The notes below the pieces were generated by a model. It did no database searches. It saw only the letters and a list, made by a program, of their open reading frames with translations, and was not told the origin of the DNA. The translations under genes and the position numbers were made by a program. A stretch of 64,000 nucleotides of DNA, taken from NCBI GenBank assembly GCA_031260805.1, contig JAISKV010000001.1:122600-186599 (forward strand), read 5' to 3'. This DNA is from Rickettsiales bacterium. GTDB lineage: Bacteria; Pseudomonadota; Alphaproteobacteria; Rs-D84. Below are positions 49,520 through 59,115 of this stretch, piece by piece (position 1 is the first letter of the stretch; each line of letters opens with the position of its first letter).

Positions 49520-50221
49520 GTGAATAAAAAACAAGAATTTTTAACGCAACTCGGCGGGCGGGTGAAATTTCGCGCTGGAATTTACAATCCGACCAGCGAC
49601 GCGGTGTGGCTGGCCGCATTTTTTAATATAAAAGAGAAAAATGAAAAGACAAAGGTTCTGGACGCAGGGGTTGGGACCGGCGCGGTCGCCCTTCATATTC
49701 TGGCGCGCAGTCCGGATCTGGAAATAACCGGGATTGACAACAATCCTGAAATGCTGGCGGCGGCTGCGGAAAATTCCGCGCTGAACGGCCGCGGATTGGA
49801 ACTGATAAACGCGGATATTTTAACTTGGAAAACAGCGCGGACATTTGACGCGGTTGTTTCCAATCCGCCGTACTTTAACGGGACGGCAGCCGCGCACCGC
49901 GCGCATCACTCTGCGAATATAGCGGAATGGACTGCGGCCTGCATCCGTCGCCTTTGCCCTGGCGGCACGGTTTTCATGATTGCGGACGCCGGCGCGGCGG
50001 CGCATATAATTGCGGCAATGAAAACCGGCAAGTGCGGCGGGATAAGCATTGTGCCGCTGAATTCAATCCGCGAATCAGCCGAACGGGTTTTAATCAGCGG
50101 AAAATTAAACAGCAAATCGCCGGCCCGGATATTCGCCCCGCTGAACATGAATGACGACAGGGTGTTAAAGGGCGGCTTGACACTTTGCGAAATATTTACT
50201 AGCCTTTATCGCAAATGTTAA
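49520..50221 (+). CDS. TrmN6-like SAM-dependent methyltransferase
   Basis: LDAGVGTGAVALHIL; VVSNPPYF; GTG start VNKKQEF. Confidence 0.8.
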   Translation: MNKKQEFLTQLGGRVKFRAGIYNPTSDAVWLAAFFNIKEKNEKTKVLDAGVGTGAVALHILARSPDLEITGIDNNPEMLAAAAENSALNGRGLELINADILTWKTARTFDAVVSNPPYFNGTAAAHRAHHSANIAEWTAACIRRLCPGGTVFMIADAGAAAHIIAAMKTGKCGGISIVPLNSIRESAERVLISGKLNSKSPARIFAPLNMNDDRVLKGGLTLCEIFTSLYRKC

Positions 50222-51492
50222 ACTTTATAACACGATATTTTTCATCGCTGATTTCAATGCTGCTGTCGCCGTTCCGGGCGGTATGGCGTCTGATAGTGCG
50301 CTGGTTTCCGGAACGGGATTTTTTAATCATGGACACGCCGACAGGCCGGCATTACGCGTTTCATCAGACTTCGTTTTGGCGCGCGGCCAAGGGCTTTGGA
50401 AAACTGGGCCTGGTCGTGTGGGCGGTGTGGGCGACATATGTCTTTGTGTATACCCAGCCGATGGTCGCGGAAAAAACGAACGAATTGAACGAATTGCGCA
50501 TCCAGCACGCGCGGCAGTTAAGCGATCTGGTCGTGTACCAGCAGGAATTCAACGACTTGACCAAGCAATTGAATCTGATGGGCGAACAGTTGAACAATAA
50601 AAAGTTAAAAGACAAGGAAATCAAGAATTTGCAGAGCCGGCGCGCAGGAATACTCGGCCAGCTGGACTTTCTGCAAGGCAAATTAAAACTGCTGTACACG
50701 GAAGAAAATTATTCGCCTGATTTCTTCAAGGTTTCAGAACTGTCGCTGGAATATGAAATCACGCGCGCGGAAAACGAGAGGCTGCGGTCTGAAAACACCG
50801 CGATGACCGAGGCGATGCTGCACATCAACGACGCGGACTATCAGATTGTAGAGCGGGTGTCGGCGCTGTCGTCCGCGAACGCTGACGCGCTGTCCAAGAA
50901 CTTAAAGCGGATTTCCGGAACGCTGGCGTCGCTGGGGCTGTCCGAAAAAACGCTGGTGGCCAAGGCGATGCAGATCAGCAATCCGATTGTCGGCAGCGCG
51001 ATTGCGCCGATGAACATTGACGGAAACCTGGATGAAAAATATCAGAAACTGGCCAATGCGGTGGAACTGTGGCAGGGGCTGGACCGCATATCAAAAATAA
51101 TTCCGATGGGCGCGCCGGTTGACAAAATACAGATAACTTCGCAGTATGGAACGCGGACGGATCCTTTTACCAAGCAGCCCACCCAGCACAACGGGATTGA
51201 TTTCGCCGGGACGATTGGGACGCCGCTGATGGCGGTCGCTCCGGGCAAGGTTGTTTTCGCGGGCGACCGGTTCGGATACGGCAAAGTGGTTGAAATTGAC
51301 CACGGGCTGGGCTTTACGACGCTGTACGCGCATCTGTCGCGGATAAATGTCAAGCGCGGCGAGACGGTGCGCGCGCACGATATTGTCGGGCTTGGCGGTT
51401 CAACCGGACGATCAACCGGGCCGCATCTGCACTATGAGATAAGGTACAATGACAATCCGTTCAATCCGTATAATTTTGTAAAGGATAAATAA
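50215..51492 (+). CDS. M23 family metallopeptidase with coiled coil
   Basis: QHNGIDFAGTIGTPLMAVAPGKVVFAGDRFGYGKVVEIDHGLGFTTLYAHLSRI...GRSTGPHLHYEIRY. Confidence 0.92.
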   Translation: MLNFITRYFSSLISMLLSPFRAVWRLIVRWFPERDFLIMDTPTGRHYAFHQTSFWRAAKGFGKLGLVVWAVWATYVFVYTQPMVAEKTNELNELRIQHARQLSDLVVYQQEFNDLTKQLNLMGEQLNNKKLKDKEIKNLQSRRAGILGQLDFLQGKLKLLYTEENYSPDFFKVSELSLEYEITRAENERLRSENTAMTEAMLHINDADYQIVERVSALSSANADALSKNLKRISGTLASLGLSEKTLVAKAMQISNPIVGSAIAPMNIDGNLDEKYQKLANAVELWQGLDRISKIIPMGAPVDKIQITSQYGTRTDPFTKQPTQHNGIDFAGTIGTPLMAVAPGKVVFAGDRFGYGKVVEIDHGLGFTTLYAHLSRINVKRGETVRAHDIVGLGGSTGRSTGPHLHYEIRYNDNPFNPYNFVKDK

Positions 51493-51831
51493 ATGTTCGT
51501 GTTTTCTAACTCTAATGGAAAAGTTTCCCCTACGATAATCGGCGCTGGCGCCGAGATTGCCGGAAACATCCGGACAGAGCATACCGTCCAAATCCATGGC
51601 CGCGTCAACGGTGATGTTTCCGCGGACATCGTCGTAGTGGGCAAGGGCGGCAGCGTGGCAGGCAAGGTGAACGCCAATATCTTGTTCCTGCATGGCGAGA
51701 TAAGCGGCCCCGTGCGCGCGGATACCGCGAATATTTATGCGAACGCCATTCTGACGGGAACGCTGTACTATGACAAATTAAACATCATGAACAACAGCAA
51801 ACTGGAATGCAAACTGGTTAAAAAGGCATAA
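51493..51831 (+). CDS. Bactofilin family cytoskeletal protein
   Basis: PTIIGAGAEIAGNIRTEHTVQIHGRVNGDVSADIVVVGKGGSVAGKVNANILFLHGEISGPVRADTANIYANAILTGTLYYDKLNI. Confidence 0.9.
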   Translation: MFVFSNSNGKVSPTIIGAGAEIAGNIRTEHTVQIHGRVNGDVSADIVVVGKGGSVAGKVNANILFLHGEISGPVRADTANIYANAILTGTLYYDKLNIMNNSKLECKLVKKA

Positions 51832-51834
51832 GGA

Positions 51835-52284
51835 ATGTTTAACAAAAAGAAAGATAAGGTTTATATTTCCGCGGATCACCGCGGCGTCGCGTTAAAGCTG
51901 TACTTGACCGAAATGCTGAACGCGCTGGGATACAGGGTTGTGAATCTGGGGATTGACAACCCGAACGAAATGGCGGATTTTCCGGTTATCACGAAACTGG
52001 TGACGGATGCGATGCTGGCCGATGCTGATTCGCGCGGAATTATCGTGTGCGGCACTGGCGCGGGCGTCCAGATTGCCGCGAACAGATTCCGGCATATTCG
52101 GGCATCCCGGTGCGAGCGGCCGCAGCAGGCGCTGGATGACCGCAATCATGACGATATAAATGTCCTGACGCTGTCGGCGGACGATTTGGATCTGGAAATT
52201 GCGTTCCAGTGCGCGGAAACTTTTCTGGAAGCGCCGTTTGACAATGCCGAGCGCCGCGTGCGCAGATTGGAAATGATATCGTAA
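51835..52284 (+). CDS. rpiB: RpiB/LacAB family ribose-5-phosphate isomerase
   Basis: YISADHRGVALKLYLTEML; GIIVCGTGAGVQIAANRFRHIRASRC. Confidence 0.92.
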   Translation: MFNKKKDKVYISADHRGVALKLYLTEMLNALGYRVVNLGIDNPNEMADFPVITKLVTDAMLADADSRGIIVCGTGAGVQIAANRFRHIRASRCERPQQALDDRNHDDINVLTLSADDLDLEIAFQCAETFLEAPFDNAERRVRRLEMIS

Positions 52285-52287
52285 AAA

Positions 52288-52839
52288 ATGTTTATGGAAA
52301 AACTGGGTTTTAATTTGGAAAAACCGATCGTTCTGGTCGGGCTGATGGGCGCGGGCAAAACGACGGTCGGCCGCGCGCTGGCAAAAAAGTTAAACATCCC
52401 GTTCGTTGATTCAGATACGGAAATAGAGGCCGCGGCCGGCGCGTCCGTCGTTGATATTTTCAGCATGTACGGAGAATCCGAATTTCGCCGCGCCGAAGAA
52501 AAAGTCATCGCGCGGATACTGGATTCGCTGCCGGCGGTGAAAATTGTTTCAACTGGCGAAGGCGCGTTCATCACGCCGGGCGCGCGGGAAAATATCTTGG
52601 AAAACGCGATTTCAATCTGGCTGCGCGCGGATCTGGATTTATTGGTCAAGCGGACCAGCCCGCGCGACACGCGGCCGCAATTGCTGAACGCGGACAGCAG
52701 GGAAATCTTGGAAAAACTGATGGCCCAGCGGTACAGGATTTACGAGCAGGCGGACATTTGCGTTGAAACGGCGGACGAAGATTTGCAAAAAACCCTGCGC
52801 AAGGTTATCGCCGCGCTGCGCAAATTCCTTAATTCTTGA
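52288..52839 (+). CDS. aroK: Shikimate kinase
   Basis: PIVLVGLMGAGKTTVGRALAKKLNIPFVDSDTEIEAAAGASVVDIF..GESEFRRAEE. Confidence 0.92.
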   Translation: MFMEKLGFNLEKPIVLVGLMGAGKTTVGRALAKKLNIPFVDSDTEIEAAAGASVVDIFSMYGESEFRRAEEKVIARILDSLPAVKIVSTGEGAFITPGARENILENAISIWLRADLDLLVKRTSPRDTRPQLLNADSREILEKLMAQRYRIYEQADICVETADEDLQKTLRKVIAALRKFLNS

Positions 52840-53006
52840 CAATCCTGGAAAAATGTTCCATAATTGCGGCACGCGAAAGCAATTTCGTGAAGAACGCAGC
52901 CAGATGCGCAGTTTATGTGCCCGACGGGTATTTCAGCATTTGGCCAGGATTAACATAAACGCAAATAATTTCATATTATTTAGCATTTTTTAACAGGAGC
53001 AAAACA

Positions 53007-53861
53007 ATGGCATTGCCAACATTCACCATGAAACAATTGATGGAGGCCGGCGCGCATTTCGGCCACCACACCCGCCGCTGGAACCCGCAGATGACGCCTT
53101 ATGTCTATGGGGTCAAGGACAAAATCCACATTATCAATCTGAACAAGACCGCGCCGCTGCTGCACCGCGCGCTGACCGCGCTGGAAACAATCGCGGCTGC
53201 CGGCGGTAAAATACTGTTTGTGGCGACCAAGCATCAGGCCAAGGATATCATCCGCGATGCGGCGCAGCGCAGCGGCCAGTTCTTTGTGAACAACCGCTGG
53301 CTGGGCGGCATGATGACGAACTGGAACACGATATCCCAGTCAATCCGCCGCATGAAAAAAATGGAAGCGGACATCGCGAATGCTGAAAAATTGGGGCTGA
53401 CGAAAAAAGAAGTCGGCGTCATGACCAAGCAGGTTGAAAAACTGCGCGACATTTTCGGCGGAATCGTTGACATGCACGGCACGCCCCAGGCGGTCGTCAT
53501 AATTGATGTTCCGCGCGAATACAATGCGGTGCTGGAAGCGCGCACTCTGGAAATCCCGACAATCGCGATTTGCGACACCAACGCGGATCCGGCTGGGATT
53601 GACTATGTCATTCCGGCGAATGACGACGCGACGCGCGCCATCGGGCTGTACTGCGACTTGTTCGTCGGCGCGATTCTGTCCGGAATTGAAAAAAGACTGG
53701 GCGGCGCGGCCGCGTCCAAGAAATTAGATGCGCCGATTGCGGCGATGACGGCGGACAAACTGGAAGACGAAGTCAAAGAAAAAGCCTTGGAAAAGAAATC
53801 AAAAATCAGCGAAGCAAAAAACGAACGCAAAGAAAAATTGGCTGAAAAAATAGGAGAGTAA
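53007..53861 (+). CDS. rpsB: 30S ribosomal protein S2
   Basis: MKQLMEAGAHFGHHTRRWNPQMTPYVYGVKDKIHIINLNKT; FVNNRWLGGMMTNW. Confidence 0.97.
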   Translation: MALPTFTMKQLMEAGAHFGHHTRRWNPQMTPYVYGVKDKIHIINLNKTAPLLHRALTALETIAAAGGKILFVATKHQAKDIIRDAAQRSGQFFVNNRWLGGMMTNWNTISQSIRRMKKMEADIANAEKLGLTKKEVGVMTKQVEKLRDIFGGIVDMHGTPQAVVIIDVPREYNAVLEARTLEIPTIAICDTNADPAGIDYVIPANDDATRAIGLYCDLFVGAILSGIEKRLGGAAASKKLDAPIAAMTADKLEDEVKEKALEKKSKISEAKNERKEKLAEKIGE

Positions 53862-53862
53862 T

Positions 53863-54732
53863 ATGGCTGAAATAACGGCGAAAATGATTACCGAACTGCG
53901 CGAGCGGACCAGCGCGGGCATGATGGACTGCAAAAACGCATTGGTTGAAAACAATGGCGATATTGAAGCGGCGTCAGATTGGCTGCGCCAGAAGGGAATT
54001 GTCAAAGCGGCGAAAAAATCCGACCGCGCGACAACCAGCGGATTGGTGTCGGTGCGGGCCTGCAACGGATTCGCCTGCGTTTTGGAAGTGAATGCGGAAA
54101 CGGATTTCGTTGCGAAAAACGAAAAATTCCAAAACTTGGTAGACGCGATTGCGGACAAGGCATTGGCGGCCCAGGGTGATTTCGAGTCCGTGTCCAACGC
54201 AACCAAAGACGACATTGCGAACGGCATCGCGACGATTGGCGAAAACATGAACCTGCGCCGGATTAAATCCGTGCGCGGCGACAATGTTTATACTTATGTG
54301 CATAACGCGATTCGCGGCGGCATGGGTCAAATTGGCGTCGTTGTCGCAATCAACGGGCCGCTGGCGGCTGTGGATTTGATTGGCGGAAAAATCGCAATGC
54401 ACATCGCGGCGAACAAGCCTGAATTCATGAACATCGGCGAAGTTGACGCGGCATCTGTTGAACGCGAGAAGAAAATCTTTATTGAATCCGGGAAAACGGA
54501 TGGCAAGCCGGAAGCGATTGTTGAGAAAATGATTTCCGGACGGATTGCGGCATACTATGCCGAATCGGTCTTGGAAGAACAGCCTTTCGTCATGGATCCG
54601 ACGAAAACGGTGAAACAGGTCGTCGCGGAAGCGGGCGGCTCGCTGGCCGGGTTCGCGTATTTCCTGCTGGGCGAAGGGATAGAGAAAGCCGAAGACAATC
54701 TGGCGGACGAAGTCGCAAAAATGTTGGGATAA
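53863..54732 (+). CDS. tsf: Elongation factor Ts
   Basis: ITAKMITELRERTSAGMMDCKNALVENNGDIEAASDWLRQKG. Confidence 0.97.
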   Translation: MAEITAKMITELRERTSAGMMDCKNALVENNGDIEAASDWLRQKGIVKAAKKSDRATTSGLVSVRACNGFACVLEVNAETDFVAKNEKFQNLVDAIADKALAAQGDFESVSNATKDDIANGIATIGENMNLRRIKSVRGDNVYTYVHNAIRGGMGQIGVVVAINGPLAAVDLIGGKIAMHIAANKPEFMNIGEVDAASVEREKKIFIESGKTDGKPEAIVEKMISGRIAAYYAESVLEEQPFVMDPTKTVKQVVAEAGGSLAGFAYFLLGEGIEKAEDNLADEVAKMLG

Positions 54733-54736
54733 TGAA

Positions 54737-54906
54737 GTTCCCCTCCTATGGAGGGGTGGCCGCAGGCCGGGGTGGTTTACAGGATTTATGATTTATGAAG
54801 TATGATTTAAGGATGTGATGCATTTTTGTATTTCTTAATTAAACTTTGGTAAACCACCCCGTCTTTTTTGTTTCACAAAAAATCCACCCCTCCACAGGAG
54901 GGGAAT
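54737..54906. repeat. Family C MITE-like element abutting recO
   Basis: gttcccctcctatggaggggtggccgcaggccggggtggtttacagg ... gtaaaccaccccgtc...ccacccctccacaggaggggaat. Confidence 0.82.
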
Positions 54907-54910
54907 TTAT

Positions 54911-55531
54911 ATGAAACTGGAAAGCATCGGGATTTTAATAGAACGGCGCGAATTTGGCGAACGGGATTTAATAGCGTCTTTTTTCACGCGTGATTTCGGG
55001 GTGCTGACGGGAATGCTGCGCGGCGGCGCGGTCGCGCGCGATAAAAAATTGGTCGGACAGTTCGGCGCGGTTTCATGGAACGCGCGGCTGGACAGCGATC
55101 TGGGCAGCATTCATTTCGAGCCGCAAAAAAATCTGATTGCCGCCGCAATGGCGGACTTTGATAAGTTGAAATACTTCTCCGCAATGTTCGGAATATTGAA
55201 ATCCTTTCTGCCGGAACGGGAATCGTATCCGGAATTATTTGCCCAAACTGTAAATTTTCTTGATTGTGGCGATTATCTTCAATGGGAATTGGTTTTGATG
55301 CGGGAACTGGGATATTCGTTGGACACCGCGAAATGCGCCGGTTGCGGGTGCGCGGACAATTTGGAATTCTTGTCGCCGAAAACAGGCCGCGCGGTTTGCG
55401 GCGATTGCGCCGGCGCGTGGGCGCCGCAGATGCACAAGTTGCCGTTGAATTTGGAAATCACAAAAAAATTCTTGAATAAAATCGCGGATGTACAAGGCAT
55501 CAAATTGCCGACAGCGCGCGATATTTTATGA
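54911..55531 (+). CDS. recO: DNA repair protein RecO
   Basis: SIGILIERREFGERDLIASFFTRDFGVLTGMLRGG; zinc motif CAGCGCADNLEFLSPKTGRAVCGDC. Confidence 0.88.
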   Translation: MKLESIGILIERREFGERDLIASFFTRDFGVLTGMLRGGAVARDKKLVGQFGAVSWNARLDSDLGSIHFEPQKNLIAAAMADFDKLKYFSAMFGILKSFLPERESYPELFAQTVNFLDCGDYLQWELVLMRELGYSLDTAKCAGCGCADNLEFLSPKTGRAVCGDCAGAWAPQMHKLPLNLEITKKFLNKIADVQGIKLPTARDIL

Positions 55532-55597
55532 TTTTTTTTCACTGGACAAAAACTTGAAATTTGGTACAATCGGTCCGTTCAACACAAGGAGAAAATA

Positions 55598-56434
55598 ATG
55601 ATTTGGACAATCTTGATACTGTTGGTTGCCATTGCTTTGTTCGTGTTCGGGGGTTCATTCTTTCCGCACGATGCAAAGAAGCCGGTCGCCAGCAAAATCG
55701 TTATCGCCAAAATCGTCAAATTGATTTCGGTCATTTTGCTGATTGTCGGCGTGAATCGTCTGGGACTGGGCACAACCCATTACCTGACGCAATCCAATCC
55801 TGCGATTTTGCAGGAAATGGCAAACAACATGCAGGCGCAGCAGGCTGAAATCGCAAGCCGCGTTACGAAAAAGTATGTTCGCGAACATGCGGCGGAAATG
55901 ATTGCGGATGCCCCGATTGTTGCCGGCGATGTCAATGCCAAGAAAACAATCTTTATGTTCAGCGATCACTTCTGCCCGTACTGCGTCAGAATGCACGGCA
56001 TTCTGGATCAGATCGTCGCAACGAATCCTGATGTCCGGGTTGTCTTAAAAAACATGCCGCTGCCGATGCACGGACCCCAGGCCCAGTTCACTGCGCGTGC
56101 GACAATCGCTGCAAAAATCCAAGACAATGCCAAGGCGGCCGCTTTGGACAAGTGGATTATGGAAGATCGCGAAGCCTTGAACAAGGGCGGAAAAGACGGT
56201 CAGGCGGAAGTGGAACAGGTTAAAAAGAATGTGTTCGCGCATGCCGCCAAAATCGGTCTGGATGTCAAGAAATTGGAATCCGATATCAATGGCGAAGTCG
56301 TGAACCGTGAAATGAACCAGGTCCAGGCATTGGCCGGAGAATTCCAAGTCCGCGGCACGCCGTACCTGATTGTGGAAGGTCAAGTATCCGAACGGGGATA
56401 CGATTACCAGACAATACTGGAAGCGTTGAAATAA
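55598..56434 (+). CDS. DsbA-family disulfide oxidoreductase, membrane anchored
   Basis: IFMFSDHFCPYCVRMHGILDQIVATNPDVRVVLKNMPL; QALAGEFQVRGTPYLIVEG. Confidence 0.85.
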   Translation: MIWTILILLVAIALFVFGGSFFPHDAKKPVASKIVIAKIVKLISVILLIVGVNRLGLGTTHYLTQSNPAILQEMANNMQAQQAEIASRVTKKYVREHAAEMIADAPIVAGDVNAKKTIFMFSDHFCPYCVRMHGILDQIVATNPDVRVVLKNMPLPMHGPQAQFTARATIAAKIQDNAKAAALDKWIMEDREALNKGGKDGQAEVEQVKKNVFAHAAKIGLDVKKLESDINGEVVNREMNQVQALAGEFQVRGTPYLIVEGQVSERGYDYQTILEALK

Positions 56435-56458
56435 AAAACGGCCCACGGGCCGTTTTTT
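56433..56458 (+). terminator. Rho-independent terminator
   Basis: aaaaaacggcccacgggccgtttttt. Confidence 0.9.
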
Positions 56459-56461
56459 ACA

Positions 56462-56540
56462 GTCGTCACCCCGGGCCCCGACCCGGGGTCCGTGGCTCTA
56501 TTGATTCCGGGTTTCGCGCCGCTCCCCCGGAATGACGATG
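56462..56540. repeat. Family A variant
   Basis: gtcgtcaccccgggccccgacccggggtccgtgg...cccccggaatgacgatg. Confidence 0.7.
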
Positions 56541-56571
56541 GGGTATTTGTCCTGTATATGTCCCCCCCCCA

Positions 56572-56957
56572 ATCGTCATTGCGGGCTTGACCCGCAATCC
56601 ATAAATGTATAAACTAAAAAACATGAAAAATTTCTATCAATGCGATTACGGTGGTTATATTTACATTATGGCCAGCAAGAAAAATGGAACTATTTATACC
56701 GGTGTTACATCAAACTTGGTTGTTCGCGTTTTTGAGCATAAAAACAAAATTTATCCAGACTCTTTTACAGCAAAATATAATTGCAATAAATTGGTGTATT
56801 ATGAAGTATTTTCTACTATCACTGGCGCAATCGCACGGGAAAAACAATTAAAAAATTGGGAACGCGGTTGGAAAATACAATTGATAATTAAAGATAATCC
56901 GAATTGGGACGATTTGAGTACTATGGGTTGCGGGTCAAGCCCGCAATGACGATGGAG
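56572..56957. mobile_element. Candidate element: GIY-YIG ORF bracketed by inverted family A arms
   Basis: Left atcgtcattgcgggcttgacccgcaatccat; right atgggttgcgggtcaagcccgcaatgacgatgg. Confidence 0.6.
56605..56949 (+). CDS. GIY-YIG family nuclease
   Basis: GGYIYIMASKKNGTIYTGVTSNLVVRVFEHKNK...LVYYEVFSTITGAIAREKQLKNWERGWKIQLI. Confidence 0.93.
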   Translation: MYKLKNMKNFYQCDYGGYIYIMASKKNGTIYTGVTSNLVVRVFEHKNKIYPDSFTAKYNCNKLVYYEVFSTITGAIAREKQLKNWERGWKIQLIIKDNPNWDDLSTMGCGSSPQ

Positions 56958-57375
56958 TTGATATTCTCAATAATAAACAATTTCGATTCCGTCGGCGTTG
57001 CGGGGGAGCACAGCGAAACCCGGAATATAGGTCAAATTCCCCTTCATCACCCCGTGGCGGTTCACGGCTGTGCGTGGTACAGACGGATGACCCGGGGTCT
57101 ATTACTCTGTCGTCATTCCGGCGAAAGCCGGAATCCATGCCGCCAATGGATTGCGGGTCGCGGCCCGCAATGACGATGGAGTTAATAAAGGACGCGCGGC
57201 GTCCGTACCAACTATCAACTACCAACTGACCATCATCCCAACCAAATAATTGTATATACACGAATTTTTCAAGATTTTATTCTTGATTATACTGCTATAA
57301 TGTTGTACTGGTGTACTTGGTGGTTGAGAATATTTCTCTGTAATTTATCAAATTTTATAAACAAAAGGGTAAGGA

Positions 57376-58986
57376 ATGTACAAAAAAATTAATAAATCTG
57401 CCTTGTCGGTCTTGGTCGCTGTCGGGGTTTTCAGTGTATGCGGGGGGGGGGCGTGGGCCGCAATTACTGCGCCAACAGTTGGTGATGATACGACTTATGA
57501 TGGTCAAGCGACGGCAATCAGCGGAATAATTTCCGGCAGTGTGAATTTTGATGCTGGTCAGCAGCAGGATCTGGGTGATATGATGAACCAGGCCGCTTCC
57601 ATCGTTGACGGCGTTGTGTCCAGCACAAACACAGCATTATCAAATCTGACAAGTGATATAAATGCCGCAGATACGGCATTGTCAGATGCAATAACAAGTA
57701 ATGCATCTGACATCTCAGATTTGAGCGACGCGGTTTCAGATTTGAGTGATGCGGTTGACGCAAATACTTCTGACATTTCTAATTTGAGCGATGCAGTTGA
57801 TGCAAATACTTCTGACATTTCTAATTTGAGCGATGCGATTGACGCAAATACTTCTGACATTTCTAATTTGAGCGATGCAGTTGATGCAAATACTTCCGAT
57901 ATTTCTAACCTGAGCGATGCGGTTGATACAAATACTTCCAACATTGCACAAAATACATCTGACATTTCTAATTTGAGCGATGCGGTTGATACAAATACAT
58001 CTGACATTTCTAACCTGAGCGATGCGGTTGCTTCTAATACAACTGACATTTCAGATTTGAGTGATGCGGTTGACGCAAATACTTCTGACATTTCTAATCT
58101 GCAATCTGATATGAGTGATGCACAAACAGACATCTCTAACTTGCAGAGCGATATGAGTGATGCACAGACAGATATTTCTAATCTGCAATCTGACATGACC
58201 ACTGCACAGACAGATATTTCTAACTTGCAGAGCGATATGGTGCAGGCACAATCCGATATTTTACAAAATGCATCAGACATTGCCACGGTTTCCAATAACT
58301 TGACCACGGTTTCCAATGATTTGGATGCACTGGAAACAATTGTTGGCGACGGTAATTTGGCCGCGGCCACGAACGCCAGCGTTTCATCGGCGGCTGACCT
58401 GACCGGCGGCTTGCTGGCGCTGGACAGCGTTGTCGGAAACAAGGCTGATCTGTCCAACGCGGTTAATGCTAATGTGAAGACAGCCGGAACTTTGACAGAC
58501 GCGATTGCAGCGGTTGACAGCAATGTTGGCACGATTTCCAACTTGTCCGGCCAGAACAACGGCTTGGGCAACCTGGTTGCCGCGGTTAACGCGAACGAAG
58601 CCCGCATCACCATCAACGAGGCCGATATCCTGTCGCTGAACAACTATACCGGAATCGGAACACCGTTGGCTAACGGCGCGCTGAATCTGGCGGATGGAAT
58701 CAACGCAAACTACTATGCAATCGGCGCGGTGAACAACCGAGTCAACAAGTTGGAAAAGGAATTCCAGGGCGGAATGGCGTCAATGGCGGCTATGTCGGCA
58801 TTGGTTCCGAACGCGCGCGCGAACGGCGATACTTCTCTGTCGTTCGGCACGGGAACTTACCAGAGCCAGTATGGTATTGCGGCAGGCGTGTTCCACTATG
58901 TCAGCGATAATGTCTTGCTGAATGCAGGCGCTTCGTACAGCCGTGATAACTTTGCCGGCCGCGCAGGTATAACATTCAGCTGGTAA
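57376..58986 (+). CDS. Trimeric autotransporter adhesin-like (YadA-type) protein
   Basis: Signal peptide; 14-residue stalk repeats LSDAVDANTSDISN / LQSDMSDAQTDISN; YadA-like anchor ending NAGASYSRDNFAGRAGITFSW; G10 tract at 57442-57451. Confidence 0.88.
   Translation: MYKKINKSALSVLVAVGVFSVCGGGAWAAITAPTVGDDTTYDGQATAISGIISGSVNFDAGQQQDLGDMMNQAASIVDGVVSSTNTALSNLTSDINAADTALSDAITSNASDISDLSDAVSDLSDAVDANTSDISNLSDAVDANTSDISNLSDAIDANTSDISNLSDAVDANTSDISNLSDAVDTNTSNIAQNTSDISNLSDAVDTNTSDISNLSDAVASNTTDISDLSDAVDANTSDISNLQSDMSDAQTDISNLQSDMSDAQTDISNLQSDMTTAQTDISNLQSDMVQAQSDILQNASDIATVSNNLTTVSNDLDALETIVGDGNLAAATNASVSSAADLTGGLLALDSVVGNKADLSNAVNANVKTAGTLTDAIAAVDSNVGTISNLSGQNNGLGNLVAAVNANEARITINEADILSLNNYTGIGTPLANGALNLADGINANYYAIGAVNNRVNKLEKEFQGGMASMAAMSALVPNARANGDTSLSFGTGTYQSQYGIAAGVFHYVSDNVLLNAGASYSRDNFAGRAGITFSW
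57717..58245 (+). repeat. 42-bp tandem repeats coding the adhesin stalk
   Basis: ttgagcgatgcggttgatgcaaatacttctgacatttctaat and ctgcaatctgatatgagtgatgcacagacagatatttctaa units. Confidence 0.88.
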
Positions 58987-58997
58987 AGATATGGCCA

Positions 58998-59099
58998 GTT
59001 CCCCTCCCATGGAGGGATGGCCGCAGGCCGGGGTGGTTTACTTGGATATCTTGTAAACCACCCCAGCGCATTCGCGCCACCCATCCAAGGGAGGGGAAC
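58998..59099. repeat. Family C MITE-like element, short form
   Basis: gttcccctcccatggagggatggccgcaggccggggtggtttac...gtaaaccaccccagcgcattcgcgccacccatccaagggaggggaac. Confidence 0.85.
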
Positions 59100-59115
59100 C
59101 AGAAAGGAGAATTTC

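Noticed and set aside
52850-52995. Possible S2-leader riboswitch-like RNA upstream of rpsB
   Set aside because: Leader has short complementary segments but I could not match a known motif by eye.
57717-58245. CRISPR-like periodic repeats
   Set aside because: In-frame coding repeats with no spacers; no CRISPR array or cas genes seen in the window.
57558-58643. 361-aa minus ORF
   Set aside because: Antisense shadow of the adhesin stalk repeats.
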